Origin: Anthoceros angustus
Lineage: Eukaryota; Streptophyta; Anthocerotopsida; Anthocerotales; Anthocerotaceae
Reading direction: 5' to 3'
NCBI GenBank assembly: GCA_010909165.1
Contig: MU008161.1
Span: 124,001 to 188,000 of the forward strand
Length of the DNA: 64,000 nt
A program made the position numbers and the translations under genes. Numbering within the stretch: position 1 is the stretch's first letter; each line of letters begins with the position of its first letter. This document shows, piece by piece, positions 51,700-63,445 of the stretch. Below the pieces are notes generated by a model. It made no database searches, was not told where the DNA came from, and saw only the letters and a program-made list of their open reading frames with translations.

Positions 51700-52590
51700 T
51701 TCCTTTGCCAATTGAGGTGTCCTCGTCGGTGTGGCTCATGATTCAATTCCTCCTCGTCTGGAAGTACCTCATATCCATGTATCCTTTGGGGAATGAATTC
51801 ACATCGTTGTCCAAGTCCACAGCGATGCAATTGCGGCCACATAGCAGCTAGGTCATTCCGCCTCGCACACGCATCTAATATCCAATCTCCTTCTTTGGAG
51901 AAGTTGTTGATCATCTTACGCATCAACCCTAATGGCCTCGATAAGCACATACACAGCTTGTCCAATGACATATAAAGAAGCTTCGACAGTTGTGCCAATG
52001 CGCGACCATTGTTGAACGAGCCAAGGGCGGTGTTAGGTAACATTGAAACCTTGTTCTTCTTCTGTAGTTACCCCCACCCTACCGTGATGTACTCGACGGT
52101 ATCATATCCACCTTGATCATTATGCATGTTAGTTTTGTCCCATACTGAAGGAGACCATTCCTCCACGATTGCACCAGCAGCCGCATAGCCTCCCTCACGG
52201 TGTGCGGCTCCTCCACCCCATGCATAACTATCATGCGGATTTCCTCACAACTCGTCATGTCATGGAAAGAGTGAAATCATGCCCATCGTGTTTGGTCCAT
52301 CTTTACATCATGCTTTCCTTGTTGAATCACAGGCACATCCATAACCAATAAAGTGTAATTCCTCTTCCGTAAAACCCTCGGATGTCCAACACATCTCTCG
52401 CTACCACTTGGTATTTCACGATACACTCCGTGGTTGGAGCGATGAGCATTGCAGGCCTTCTTCCATGTCCATGTCGCTAGGGTCCTTTGTTCGTTCTCCG
52501 GACCCTTCCATGTGTGCACTTCCGGTGTGAAAGCACGGAAGTCCTCGTAGTTTTTCAAATCCGCACATCTTTCACTTCTTTGCACCACCG
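51700..52590 (-). pseudogene. Relic resembling a beta-class N4/N6 DNA methyltransferase
   Basis: Read on the minus strand. YTLLVMDVP (52357-52331) resembles motif IV (D/N/S-P-P-Y) with the second residue changed, and DQTRW follows (about 52297-52283). Downstream RPLGLMRKMINNFSKEGDWILDAC is split here as RPLGLMRKMI (51938-51909, motif X-like) and GDWILDAC (51890-51867, motif I, expected GDxVLDxFxGSG). After a frame change GRNCIAVDLDND (about 51847-51812) resembles motif II. The order IV, X, I, II is that of the beta class. Stops between the blocks show it is dead. Such enzymes methylate adenine-N6 or cytosine-N4. The identification rests on short motifs. Confidence 0.5.
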
Positions 52591-52599
52591 TCGGTCGGT

Positions 52600-53640
52600 C
52601 GAAAACCGGTGAAGTGACAATAGGTAGGGTGGGCGGCGCGGCATGCCCTTCCCACCCTACATTATTAACAAAATGGTGGGGAGGCGGGCATGCGCCTCAC
52701 TCAATGAGTCTTAAAACAAATGACACGTACCTTTCCATCGAGCTGTTTGAAGCGGTGCAATAACATCATCCGAAGAGTGCGGGTATTCACGCTAACCATC
52801 TCGAAGGAGTCACATCCTAAGTGTTTCGCCATCGCCACTTGGATGACATGAAGTTTCTTCCAGCATATCACCTCCTTGGACATACCATTCGGTCTAGTAA
52901 ACACAAAACCTTTTCTCACACTAATCAGCATTTTCGACCGTCTCTCGGTGGAATTCCTTGGAAGCTGCCATGGTTTCCTTGCATCTCTTTGGGCTTAACA
53001 AAACGCTTTCCACAGTCTTCACCTCTTCTCCAACTGCGTTTGCCCTTGCTCTTCTTGCTAGTACTGCAACATGTTTGGCCCTTTCGGGAAGTTCCATCGC
53101 CTCCCACTTGGTGAAGATCATCACGTTTTCCCACACCTTTCCCTCCGGTTTGCTATGCATAGTATATGTGTCCGGTTGTCCACTTTGTTTTGCTTGTATT
53201 GCTCATCTTCCCGACCTTCGTCATCCTCTATCAAGCACCTTGTATAAATTGAACTTCCAGTTCATGCTCATTGTCACACCATCCGCTTTGCAATCAAGTT
53301 CATCCACAGATCGACCTTTCGATAAAGTTCATCTTTTTCCTCTTGTCCCATTGTGTGTTGTGGTCGATTAACTCGCATCTCCCGTAGAGTTAGCCCGATA
53401 GACATGGGCCTCCATCCATTGGAACCTTGCCTTCCCCGTGATATATCAAGGCTTCATGGCGGCGTAAGTATGATTGCCTCCCCATTACCCCATAATATAC
53501 TTCTTTGCGGAACTTTTCCGGTCTAATGTTTTGATATCCTGCATCGGATGGGTCAATCATACAAAGCAAAGGCGGCACACCTTCTTCAATCGACCCTTGA
53601 GATGGCCGAGCGGTAGTTCGCCCAAGCCTCATCCACTTGA
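52600..53640 (-). pseudogene. Unassigned coding remains upstream of the methyltransferase-like relic
   Basis: Minus-strand frames at 53632-53390 (SDAGYQNIRPEKFRKEVYYG) and 52931-52701 (RPNGMSKEVICWKKLHVIQV) look protein-like and lie in the same direction as the relic at 51700-52590, so they may be the N-terminal part of the same gene. No family recognised. GC-rich spacer at 52620-52700. Confidence 0.35.
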
Positions 53641-53929
53641 CGAACGAGCATACGGGTTAGAAAGCAGGCCCTCAAATTCTCCACTTCAGTCTTTACGGCA
53701 CCACCTTCTTCGCATGCGAGACTCACGACTTTCTGCAAATAATCCTCATGCATCATAGACGCTTCAGTCTTTCTCCATCTGTTGAGACATGCAATGTTGG
53801 AATCTCATTGTTGTCGGTTTCCCTTGGGGCTTGAACTTTTTCCTGCGTTCCTAAAGGCGTTCCGCACTCCGGGACTGTGCCCACCACCTTCCTCATCATG
53901 CATGCTTTTCCGCTTCTCATGGCCCCGCC

Positions 53930-54260
53930 TTCCTCCAGCGCAAGCCACAGGTTTTCGTGGGCGCCGGCATCTTGGCGCCCTACCTCCTCACTCGCGTCAG
54001 GCGGCATGCCGGCGCCTCCTCTACATGCAGAGGGCGGCATGCCGGCGCCTCCACCCCTCTCGGGGGCGGGGCGCCTCTCCTCACTCCGGGCGCCGGCATG
54101 CGCCCCCTCTTCCGCCTCCTCATAGGGCGCGGCCAGCGCCCCCTCTCCGCTCAGTATGGGCGCGGCATGCGGCGCCTCCTCGCATCACGTGGCGCGGCAT
54201 GCCGCGCGCCCCCTCTTCCTCCTCCAGTCGGGCGCCGGCATGCGGCGTCCCCGCGCCTCC
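53930..54260. repeat. GC-rich GGCGCCGGCATGCC tract
   Basis: Irregular repeats of GGCGCCGGCATGC and GCGCCTCC. Similar in composition to 13205-13455 inside the TIR element. Confidence 0.8.
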
Positions 54261-54279
54261 CCTCTTCCATGTAGCAGGG

Positions 54280-57200
54280 ACTCCTCCCATGGTGCTTGGA
54301 TGGCGACTTGGAAGGAATCGTAGCAGCTGACCTCCCTCCATCACCCTCGGCCTCCCCATCATCCTCTTCAAATGCCTCCGCATCCCGAATGACCCAGAAC
54401 TCGGAATAGGCCCATCCTCCTCATCGGAAGGTCCGAACTACGCCTCATTGTCTTCTACTTCCGGTCGAAGTTTGGAAGTCCCTGTCTTGTCCTCCTCGGT
54501 GACATCTCTCGATGACGGATAATGGAGCTCGTAATCACCTCACACAAGCACACCAAAATGTTCTCTCACTCATCGTCACAGGCGGCAATGCGTTCGCATC
54601 AATGCAATCAACGCGGTGGCGAATGCTGAATTAAGAAGTGTACTCACATTCTCAGCTCTGGCGCTCGAAAAGTCTTGGACAACTCCTTTGGCTCACATTT
54701 CTTCCTGTGCAAACATGCCACTTTCAGAGATACGTGTAATCATCGGCGATGCCGGCAATGCGTCCACTTCATAAGGCCTTGAAGTGCAAAGAATCCATGA
54801 TTAGGTCTCGCCCTCCATCCAAAGTTGCCCACAGGACCCATCCTGCCCTTGCCCTCTGGTTTGCCAGTGCACCGTTGAACCCAAAAACCCAAAGCTTCAG
54901 CATCGGCGTCCATAGCACAGTTTCTTCATCCGGCTCCTCCGTTTGTGTCAACAACCATTCCTGCTGCAGAAGCATAGTGTCCTCAAGCTGGTTCATGTGC
55001 CTCTGCAGCTGCACAGTCTCCTCATACGAGTATGGGGAGGGAATTGGATCTGGATTTCCCACCCTCAATCCTTTGGACAAGCCAGACTTCTCTCCACCAC
55101 CAACCGCTGTCTTTGTGGTGCTTGCCTTCGCAGAATTGAGTGACCCGGACTTTGTCCGCCCTTCCTTCCACCTCCACCTTGCTCAATTGGTTGGAAAGCA
55201 TGTCCACCGAGGCGGTAGATGTCGCGGAGGATCAGTTCTCGATTTCGCCTCCTTCTTGCTTTTAGATTTCTTACGCCTCCGGCTTCTCCAACAAGTCTCG
55301 AGTTAGGCCACGCATCGGGGAGGTCCTTCTTACTGCGGCGTCCGCTCGCCATCGTCTGCAGCACCCGCATAAGCATCAAACACGCTCAATCCGGATTAGG
55401 CAAGCACCAATTCTATTTCGGACAAGGAATTTCTCACTGTCGTCCTCGGAAAGGATGGAGAAATGGTGGCGAGTCGGGCAAATTGTTGGGAAAACCACGC
55501 GGCCTCGCTTGAATCGCAGACGCTCCGCGTTGGAAGAGCTCGTTACGCCCGCTTGCGGCTCGGACTGTAGAAGAAGGACTCCAATTAGTTCGGGTTTATA
55601 AGGAGGCGGCAAACCCTAATTTCGCGATCAACAGCGCCCGTGAGGTCCGAGTTATTGTCCTTATCGACTATGTATGGAGGAACAAGTGGAAATATGTGGT
55701 CATGCGTTTCGATGTTCTTTTAACCCATACCCAACATACAGTTCCACACACCCGCGCGTTCGCGATGTCCTTCGCATTATCGATTGCACATCAGTTTGCA
55801 AGGTAGTGTGACTCAACTTCGTGTTTGTTTATCTACGCTGCATGCGGGCAAGCCCAATATGCAATTGGGTAAGTAAGAAAGCGTTTTTCATAACGTTCCA
55901 GATACCCTTTTTTCCCCCGCTATTGATGGCTACCGCCGTTCATTTTAACTCTTTATGGTAGGTGGCATATGCTGGCATATAGTAACATAATAGCACGGGC
56001 CCCTCCATTACTTGAAATCTATTTAGGATTTGGCAATCAAGTGATTTGTCTCTCCACGGCTTCCCCTCTCTGCGGTCAAGTCATGTACCACACACCACCA
56101 CCTTTTATCACACTTGTCGCGGTAGCCGTCGTAACCTTGAGCTACGAGTCCAACACAATGCTCCAGTTCACACACTCAAGACGCGATGTGGGTTTCCGTG
56201 TTATGTGCCCTTTCATTCCTTGACCGATACCACGATTGCTATGTCATTGACAATGTAGATGTGTCAAGAAGCGGAAGATTTGGGCAAAATCAAGATGTTT
56301 CACAGTTCAAAGAGTACACGATCCCTAAGCAGTGAAAAAGCTGGCCTCCGTCTCGCCAGCAAATGCAAAGTCCTTGCCACTCTCCACGCCACAAAGTATG
56401 TATTCTTTGGCCGATAGCTGAGTCGTCGGAGCTGTCGTCTTCGCCCGTCATACTCATTGGCATAGGTTTGTGTTAGTGGCTCGATCCCGGGATGTGCGTG
56501 TTGCAGTCCAGGTGGAGAAGAACTCACTCACGGTCTCGTATAGCTATGTTCCCCGACTTCCGGGAACACGAACCTCTACTCGCCATAGATAGAAGCCCGT
56601 CGGAAGGAGGAAAGTTGGTGTCGGTGCGGGTGGAGGCGTGCGGCGGCGATTGTTCACTACTATTTCCAGCAAGATGCGGGGCCTTGCAGATGAGGACAAT
56701 GTCTTCCAGACACCCCAACCATTGAGAAGTTTGGACCGGGCGATCTGCGTCACTTTCCATCCAAGCCTTTGGCCGATACCTTTCGACCTAGCGATGTGGG
56801 CTTCCGTGTGCGAGCGCCGGCGGTGGTGTGTCTTTGAGGAAAAGTGAAGGCGATTCCGTGGGAGAGGATTTCAAAGCCTTGTTGCAACAAATTGTGCATC
56901 CATAAGTTCACAAAAGAAGCTTTTCATGAGCAGCAGTGCAGTTTTACGAGAATGGGCGGGACGAGCAAGAGACATTTACGCAATCGGGCGATTTGCGAGC
57001 CACAACAAGGGACAGTTTTCACTCACCTCATGGGTGATTCCTATGCAATGTTGTTTGAAAGCCTTAGGCGTGTATCTGCATAGGGTCCATGAGTGAGGAG
57101 TTGAGCGGAGGTTATTCGACGCACCATGGGGCTAATAAGGCCAGCCCTCGTGTACAATCCTCCCATGCTTTGGCTGCAATTGCACGGATGGATCGACTTT

Positions 57201-57900
57201 CCTTCACTTGGCGGCGCCGAATGTGGAGGTACAATCTACGACACTTTCACGAAGCATGAGGTTTGGATACAATCTGAGTGGAATGGAGTCAAAAGGTGAG
57301 AGCTTTGTGTCGTATGCATATTTCTTGCGGTACGTGGGGTAATTTCAAGCGGGTGAAGATACCCAAGTCAAGCAGTTCTCGACTTGTTCCATATCGTGAG
57401 GTTCAAGTTCAACATCAGACACCGATCTTGGAGTTGACCAAGGTAGGCCTCCTCCCGACTATTGTGGTCATGCATGCATGGCATAAAAGCATGTGGAGTA
57501 ATGGAGGAGTTAGCGGCGGATGTCACAGGGCCGCTGCGAATGCTGGTCGGCGGTGATGTCTCGAGTCGCCGGCGCCCGGCACGTTGCTTTATGCGGTAGT
57601 GCGAGACCCTCCACCGCCGCAGAAAAAGGACATGGCGGCACCATATGTCTGTGGTGAAGGGTACTAGCATGGCGCCTCCTCCAAGTGACAAAGGGATGTC
57701 GTAGTGCGGCTTTTGTGCGTGGAGGCTGCAGGATGGTGTGGGTGATTTTAAACCAAGTGGTCACAAAGAGGCCACATTTACCCTCTTTATCGTTGTAGAC
57801 TTGAGATTCGTACCCAAGGGGTGATTTACGTGTCAAGACAACCAAAACATAGCCAATCAACCAAACACGAGACTCACCAAACATCTAGCGATTCTGAGAC
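54280..57900. other. Unassigned degenerate region
   Basis: Many frames up to 185 codons on both strands but no recognisable domain. Minus-strand LQRHMNQLEDTMLLQQEWLL (55011-54952) is coiled-coil-like. Minus-strand sequence near 57520-57380 also looks protein-like. Probably old transposon sequence of the same block as 50.8-53.6 kb. Confidence 0.35.
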
Positions 57901-57949
57901 CAGGCTACTATCCTAACACACTCGGACACATGGCTATCTTACGCGACCT

Positions 57950-59700
57950 GTTGCTACCTTAGCAGGCGGACCGGTTGCTATCTTAGCAACCACCCTCTAT
58001 TTTAGCAGTGGGGTCCACCTTGGGATCAGTCTGGCTATTAATAGAAGGTGGGACCCACTTGGGGATCCAAGTGGATAAGGTTGGACACCTCTCTCTTATC
58101 TATCCACAAAGTTAGATCCACCAATCGAGTTAGCCACGTGTCACCTTTTCCACACACTATTTATGGACAACCTAAGCAGCCGGCCCTAACCCTAATCTCT
58201 AAACCTAAACCTAGGACAACTCACGATAAAGGGTTGCACTCACACAAACTACCCCTTTCTCTTGCGGCACTTCTTGAGACTTCCTTGTCTCTCCTCGGCC
58301 TTTCAGCTCACCTTCCAAGCTCCATAGACCTCTCAGGCTCTCACAGCCCCTTGAGGTGCCTCAGCCTCCCCACACTCTCCAAGTCTCCCGAACTCTCTTC
58401 AACTCTCCTTGTTCTCACACCTCACGCCCCATTCAATCTCCACTTTTCCACGACTCCAGCCTCTCCAGTCCTTACAAGGTTCTCATCCAGGCCCTTACAG
58501 CACTTCACCAACTCTCAAAATACTTGTTCACCTCTCCGCAATCATTCCGCCTCATCCACTCACGGATCTTCAACCTCCACTCACGGCTCTCTTCTTCAGA
58601 ACACAAACATCACTTACAGACTTCTCCAGTCCTTCTTACTCCTCTCAAACAGCCAATCAGCAACTCTCCATGTCCGATTCTCCACTTCTCTCACAGTTCA
58701 CTTTTCCTCTCATTTTCCAAACACACAAGCCCACGGGCCTCCAACTCACTTGACTTCCTTGACTTCTCCTCCACACACAGGCTCCCGCCTTGTCTTCTCC
58801 TCACACGGGCTCCCGCCCTCTCTTCTCCCAAACACCCGACCTCCAACACACGAAACTCAAAACACAAGGTGAGTACTAGACTAGTGAAGGGAATGAGGAA
58901 GAGTGGACAGCCTCCCGGCTTCACAACCCCTTCCTCTTGACCTTGGAAACTCCCTCCAAGGAGACCTCAAGGCTCCCTCCCTTGCTTTCCACCACCCTTG
59001 CGGATCGCCACATGGATCTAGGCAACTTGGTGGTCTTCTTGGCTTCTCTGACAAAGAAACAGTGTCTAGACTTACGACTGGATGCACCCCCAAACCCCGT
59101 GCTCACCCAAACACCAAGACCTTAAACCAACATTGCTTACATTTCATCAAGAGGTGCCTCTTATACCCAAGATCGCCCACAAAAGTAGCTTTGCTTGCCA
59201 AAAATACCAATCAGTCTTAGCCTACGTCCTAGAGGCCTATCTCTTAATTCCCCACTAAGAGAAGATAAGATTCTGATCTATACATGGGTCCTTTCTAGTG
59301 GTCACTTACCCTATTATCTCTCCTAGGCCTCCTAGGCCTCCCCATGCTTTCCTCTTGCTCTCCTCCCTCTTGGCTGGTTGGGCAAACTCTCCCACAAAAT
59401 CTCCACCTCCTCGAGTGGACTCCTCCCTCTCTTGTGCTCGCAGATAGTACTCCTCCTCGGTGAGCTCTTGAACCTTGGATGGGTCAGCTGAAAGTCTCCT
59501 CCATAAGAATCCAACCCATAGGTAGGATCCAGTGCCCGTCAAGGCATGGATCAAGTACCTCCATGTTCCCCCCGTTACTTCCCGTTCGGGTATTTCCTGT
59601 GATTTCGCCCAAATAGGTTTTCCGAATTTATCGGAAAATAACTCCGACTTGGTTGCTACCATAGCAACAGGCTCCCGAGTCGGTTGCTGTCATAGCAACA
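57950..59700. repeat. GTTGCTA/TAGCAAC palindromes in the 3' flank of the gypsy pol
   Basis: GGTTGCTATCTTAGCAACC at 57973-57991, GTTGCTACCATAGCAAC at 59652-59668 and GTTGCTGTCATAGCAAC at 59683-59699, all 7-8 bp arms around 3 bp. Related half sites at 57950-57965 and 59709-59745. The segment between (58200-58900) is pyrimidine-rich and codes only low-complexity Ser/Pro/Thr frames. Confidence 0.8.
59306..59662 (-). CDS. Unassigned ORF downstream of gypsy integrase
   Basis: 118 residues, minus strand: GGTWRYLIHALTGTGSYLWV, QELTEEEYYLRAQEREEST. It lies about 290 bp after the integrase end on the same strand, so it might be an accessory ORF of the element or part of its LTR. No family recognised. 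Confidence 0.35.
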   Translation of the reverse strand: MVATKSELFSDKFGKPIWAKSQEIPEREVTGGTWRYLIHALTGTGSYLWVGFLWRRLSADPSKVQELTEEEYYLRAQEREESTRGGGDFVGEFAQPAKREESKRKAWGGLGGLGEIIG

Positions 59701-59943
59701 GGTCCTGTTAGCAACGGCCCTAGCAACCGCGTTAGCAACCGGTCGAGCAGCCAACCCTCCGAGGTTCTGTCCAGGATCAGGACTAGACTCTCTTCCTCCT
59801 ACTAGGCTCTAGTAGACTTTTCTTATTTCCTAACCTACTTCACATTCCAACTCCACACGATTCTCACAACTTAAACACAAAACAAAAAAACACTCCTTTC
59901 AGGGGTCGAGTACCCATGTGGTCACCACATACTCCCTTCTCAT

Positions 59944-60960
59944 TTGTTGGCGTCCCGCCAACTTATTAATACTTCTTCAGCGCCAACCATTGACCTGTTG
60001 GCTAGGGTCCATCAAGTTCGCTTGTATGGATCCATTGTCGAACACTTGCAGCAGGGACCCATCCATCTAAGATGCGCTTCGGGAAGTGCATGTACTTGTC
60101 ATGAACGCCAAGTCCCGAACAACGTACTCTTGTTTTTGCAACTTCGGTCATGCCATTCCTTCCTCTTCTCTTGGGCGTTCATCAGAGGGCTTGTTCCCCT
60201 TCTCCATGTCTGAACAAAGCCTATGAGCCTCTCCAAGCGGCTCTCCTCCACCGTCATCCTCTATGCTCTGGACTCTCAGCGTTGGCACTTCAAACTCAAT
60301 GGGCATGATGGTGAGTGCCCATAGGTGAGGTAGTAGGGGTATTGTGTGGTCACCTTCTCCGCTATCACGCCCACAACGCCGAGTGAAGCTTCCGGTCCCA
60401 ATCGTAGGTGTAGGTGATGATCAACTTGTTGAGGATCCCAAAGCAACCCATTAGCTTTCTCCGTGAGTCCATTCGCCTTGGGGTTGTAGGGGTGGTCTTC
60501 ATGGCTGTTGAAGTACTCCACCATGTGTGAGATCACCTCGTTGATGAAATGGGTACTCACTAACCCGGTTCAGGCACCGTACCTTGTGATGATGTGCTCA
60601 AGCAGAACAGCCACCACATTTGTGTCCACGGGCAAGGCTTGAGCTTCCAACATGCGGGTACAGAGTCCGTTACCGAATATATTGATTGGCTCCCCTTGGT
60701 CTTGGTGAATCGAAGTCAATCCCCACTTCTCAAAGGCGCCAAGGCTAGGATAGGGACCAATGGCCCTTTGTGTGGTCCTGGTTGGCTTCCCAACCCTTTG
60801 ACATGCACAACGCTTGATGAACTCCCTAGCATCGTGCAAGGTTGGCCACCAATACCACCTCCAAGATCTTCTTACAGTCACGTTGGCGGCATAGTGACCT
60901 CCGGCCTCCTCCTCATGCAAGGCGCGAGAACCCGGTCCTTGACCATCCTTGACCCACAAC
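59944..60960 (-). pseudogene. gypsy integrase (zinc domain, core, C-terminus), degenerate
   Basis: From the right: HEEEAGGHYAANVT and WWPTLHDAREFIKRCACQRV (about 60910-60780) are the zinc-binding HHCC region. FEKWGL follows. The core end reads STHFINEVISHMVEYFNSH and HPYNPKANGLTEKANGLL (60560-60450), with the catalytic Glu region. Near 60040-59960 frame-shuffled words (FDNGSIQANLMDPSQQVNG) match the integrase C-terminal barrel before the stop. The first catalytic Asp region is damaged. Confidence 0.8.
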
Positions 60961-61254
60961 CTCTCAACTCCATCGGCCCTACCTGCATCCTTGTCTTAAC
61001 AACAGTCGGAGAAGTATAGGAACAACCTCATTCTTGTTGTGAGTCATTGGTATCGACTGTTGCTAAAAATGAAAGACCTCCTCATAGGCACCGCAAAACT
61101 TCTCCCTCCTTCTCATTTGGTGATGTACCTCCGTTTCCAGTCAACTTGGCATTGGGCCTAGCACTCTCCTCATCCTCCTCCAAAAGCTTCATCCGGAAAA
61201 TGATCTTCTTGATCACACTCCACCTTCTCCGTTGAATACACCATCCCAAGGGCT

Positions 61255-61375
61255 TCCCTTTGCTGTTCTTGTCCTCGATCCCTTCCTTAGCAACCGTAAT
61301 CCGCGCCTTAGCAACCGCTTTTCAGCCATGTTGCCTTAGCAACGGCGGTTGCTCCCTTAGCAACCGGTTGCTGCC
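61255..61375. repeat. TTAGCAACCG motif cluster
   Basis: CCTTAGCAACCG occurs repeatedly, with palindromes GTTGCCTTAGCAAC (61330-61343) and GGTTGCTCCCTTAGCAACC (61348-61366). Same motif family as 57950-59700 and 62161-62210. Confidence 0.8.
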
Positions 61376-61399
61376 GCCTCCACAGTCCCTCCATGAAAC

Positions 61400-62000
61400 C
61401 AAAGCGGTCCACTAGATTGAGGGAGTAAGGATGTCCCTCCTATACTCCTCCTCCTCATCCGACCATGCGATATGTGCAAAAGGAAACTTGTCCAATTTCT
61501 CTCCTTCTTCCTCCAGTCGGATGTTTCTCCGGTGATGTGTATCCTTCCGTTCTTTGTAGGAGTCTCCCACAGAGGTATCCCCGCTCCAACTCAAACACAT
61601 TCGGCCTCCTTTGTCTTGGGGTCCCAATCCATTGGCTTAAAAGCCACTTCTTCCTCCCCAAGTCATCTTGCATCTTGAGCCATACCAGTCCTTCCCAATA
61701 GGATGTCACCGGCGCCTTGTGGATAACCACATAGTCCATGAGATAGGGAATGGTCCCTATGATGGTGGTTACTCCTCGCCTCCCACAGTGCATTTTTGAC
61801 ATGTCACCAATCTCGACCTGGTGGTATGCTCAATGTCCAACCCAAGCTTCCTCGCTATCCTTCCGTCATGATGTTCACCCCGGATCCGATCCAAGGGAAC
61901 CCGCTTGATGACCGCCGATCTCCACTTGCACCGGCCTTGGTCTATCATGGACACTAGGTTGTTGTAGAGTCAGCACCCTTGGTCCCGGCTTGGGCAATCG
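61400..62000 (-). pseudogene. gypsy aspartic protease, degenerate
   Basis: Minus-strand words GRIARKLGLDIE (about 61865-61830), TIIGTIPYLMDYVVIHKAPV and EGLVWLKMQDDLGRKKW (61765-61640) match the second half of plant gypsy retropepsins (...ILLGRPWL). The catalytic D-[ST]-G is not legible. Directly after it should come RT and RNase H, but only about 440 bp separate it from integrase, so RT is deleted. Confidence 0.65.
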
Positions 62001-62160
62001 CCTCTTCCTCTTGGGTTGCGCTTCTTGCAAGGCCCTCGAACTTGTTGCCCGATTGGTTGTCCTTCAATAGTTGACCAAACGTGATGGCAAATTGCTGATC
62101 CATGATGGCTTGCAAGGTTAAATGGTCCTCGATCGGTCCCTCCTTCTTCCCAACGATCGC

Positions 62161-62210
62161 GGTTGCTCCCTTAGCAACAACGCGTTGCTTGCTTAGCAAC
62201 GGCGGTTGCT
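62161..62210. repeat. GTTGCT/AGCAAC palindromes inside gag-like sequence
   Basis: GGTTGCTCCCTTAGCAAC (62161-62178), GTTGCTTGCTTAGCAAC (62184-62200) and GGCGGTTGCTAAG (62201-62213). A further copy GTTGCTTGGTTAGCAAC is at 62821-62837, and its decayed counterpart is near 63340 in the duplicated segment. Confidence 0.8.
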
Positions 62211-62399
62211 AAGCGAGAGGACTTTCTCCGTGATCTGTGATCAGTTTGTCTTGGTCAATTCCTCCTCTATCATCTCCATGACTTCCGGCGTCCGGTGGAA
62301 ACTCGGGTTTCCTCTCCCTTTTCTTTGGAACTTCTTTTCTCCAAAGATGGCCCCTGTGCGATTCACTCCTTGATTCTTCCTTCTCGGGGTTCTCCTTCT

Positions 62400-63445
62400 C
62401 AAGTGTCTCCTCCAGATCCGCTCCGGGCTTGGAGTGCTCTCTTGACTTTGTGGTGATTCCACCTCCGTCTCTTTCTTCTTCCGACTTCCTCCTAGCTTTT
62501 CACTCCTAGTGCGCCTGACCATGGCTGCAGCCTCCGTAGTAGTCTCCTGCACCCCCGGTCCATCTAGCTCCCAACACCATGGCTTCCGCATCCTCCCCAA
62601 GCCATAAGGGCATCCTCCACGTGCATGGCGTGCTCCTTGAGGTGCCTGAACCCCCGCCACAGGTGGTTGAGCAATTGAGCGACTTCCTTGGGTTTGGGCA
62701 AGTGACACTCCCGCCACATGACCATGTTGTTTGCCTTGGCAGCCGTCGTAGTCACCATTGGCTGTCTTGGCGATGAGCTATTGCATAATGACCAAAGCCT
62801 CTAGGTAATCGAACCACACCGTTGCTTGGTTAGCAACCACAGGCACTTGGTTGTTACGAATGCCCCATGGAATTTCGCAGCATCGATGGATGGGCGGTCT
62901 TGGGATCTTGTTGTCCTGGAAACCTCCGGATCCGTTCCCTCCGGGCTTGGAGTGCTCTCTTGAGACTTGGTGATTCCACCTCGTCTCTTTCTTCTTCCAT
63001 GACTTCCTCCTAGCTTTTCACTCCTAGTGCGCCTGACCATGGCTGCACTCTCGTAATAGTCTCCCTGCACCCCCGGTCCATCTAGCTCCCGCAACACCAT
63101 GGCTTCCGCATCCTCCCAATAAGGGCATCCTCCACGTGCATGGCCAGCTCCTTGTCTTGCTTGAACTCACATCACATGGTTGAGCAATTGAAACGATCTT
63201 CCGGTTTGGGCAAGTGACACTCCCATGACCATGTTGTTGTTTGCGGTCTTGGCACGGTAGTTCGTAGTCACCATTGGCTCTTGTCGTGGGCGATGGGCTA
63301 TTGCATAATGACCAAAGCCTCTGATTGTAGCCCACACCGTTGCTTGGTTGCAACCACAGGCACTTAGTTTATTCAATGACCCCATGGAATTTAGCAGATG
63401 GATGGGCGGTCTTGAAATCTTGTCCCCAGGAAACCTCCACGGATC
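62400..63445 (-). repeat. Tandem duplication of about 520-540 bp in gypsy gag
   Basis: The left copy (about 62400-62934) and right copy (about 62935-63445) share GGGCTTGGAGTGCTCTCTTG, TCACTCCTAGTGCGCCTGAC, CACCCCCGGTCCATCTAGC, GGCATCCTCCACGTGCATGG and CATAATGACCAAAGCCTC in the same order. They differ by many small indels. Confidence 0.85.

Noticed and set aside
53596-53690. tRNA-Ser/Leu-like start (GATGGCCGAGCGG) as tRNA gene
   Set aside because: An A-box-like word only; no matching acceptor stem, anticodon arm or B box (GGTTCGAATCC) follows.
58048-58940. 274-codon and 194-codon Ser/Pro/Thr-rich frames as genes
   Set aside because: Overlapping frames in a pyrimidine-rich low-complexity stretch with no motif.
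57950-62837. GTTGCTA palindromes as RFX X-boxes
   Set aside because: The X-box consensus is GTTGCC-AT-GGCAAC with a short fixed spacing; these have a TA-ended arm and 3-5 bp spacers, and plants are not known to have RFX factors.
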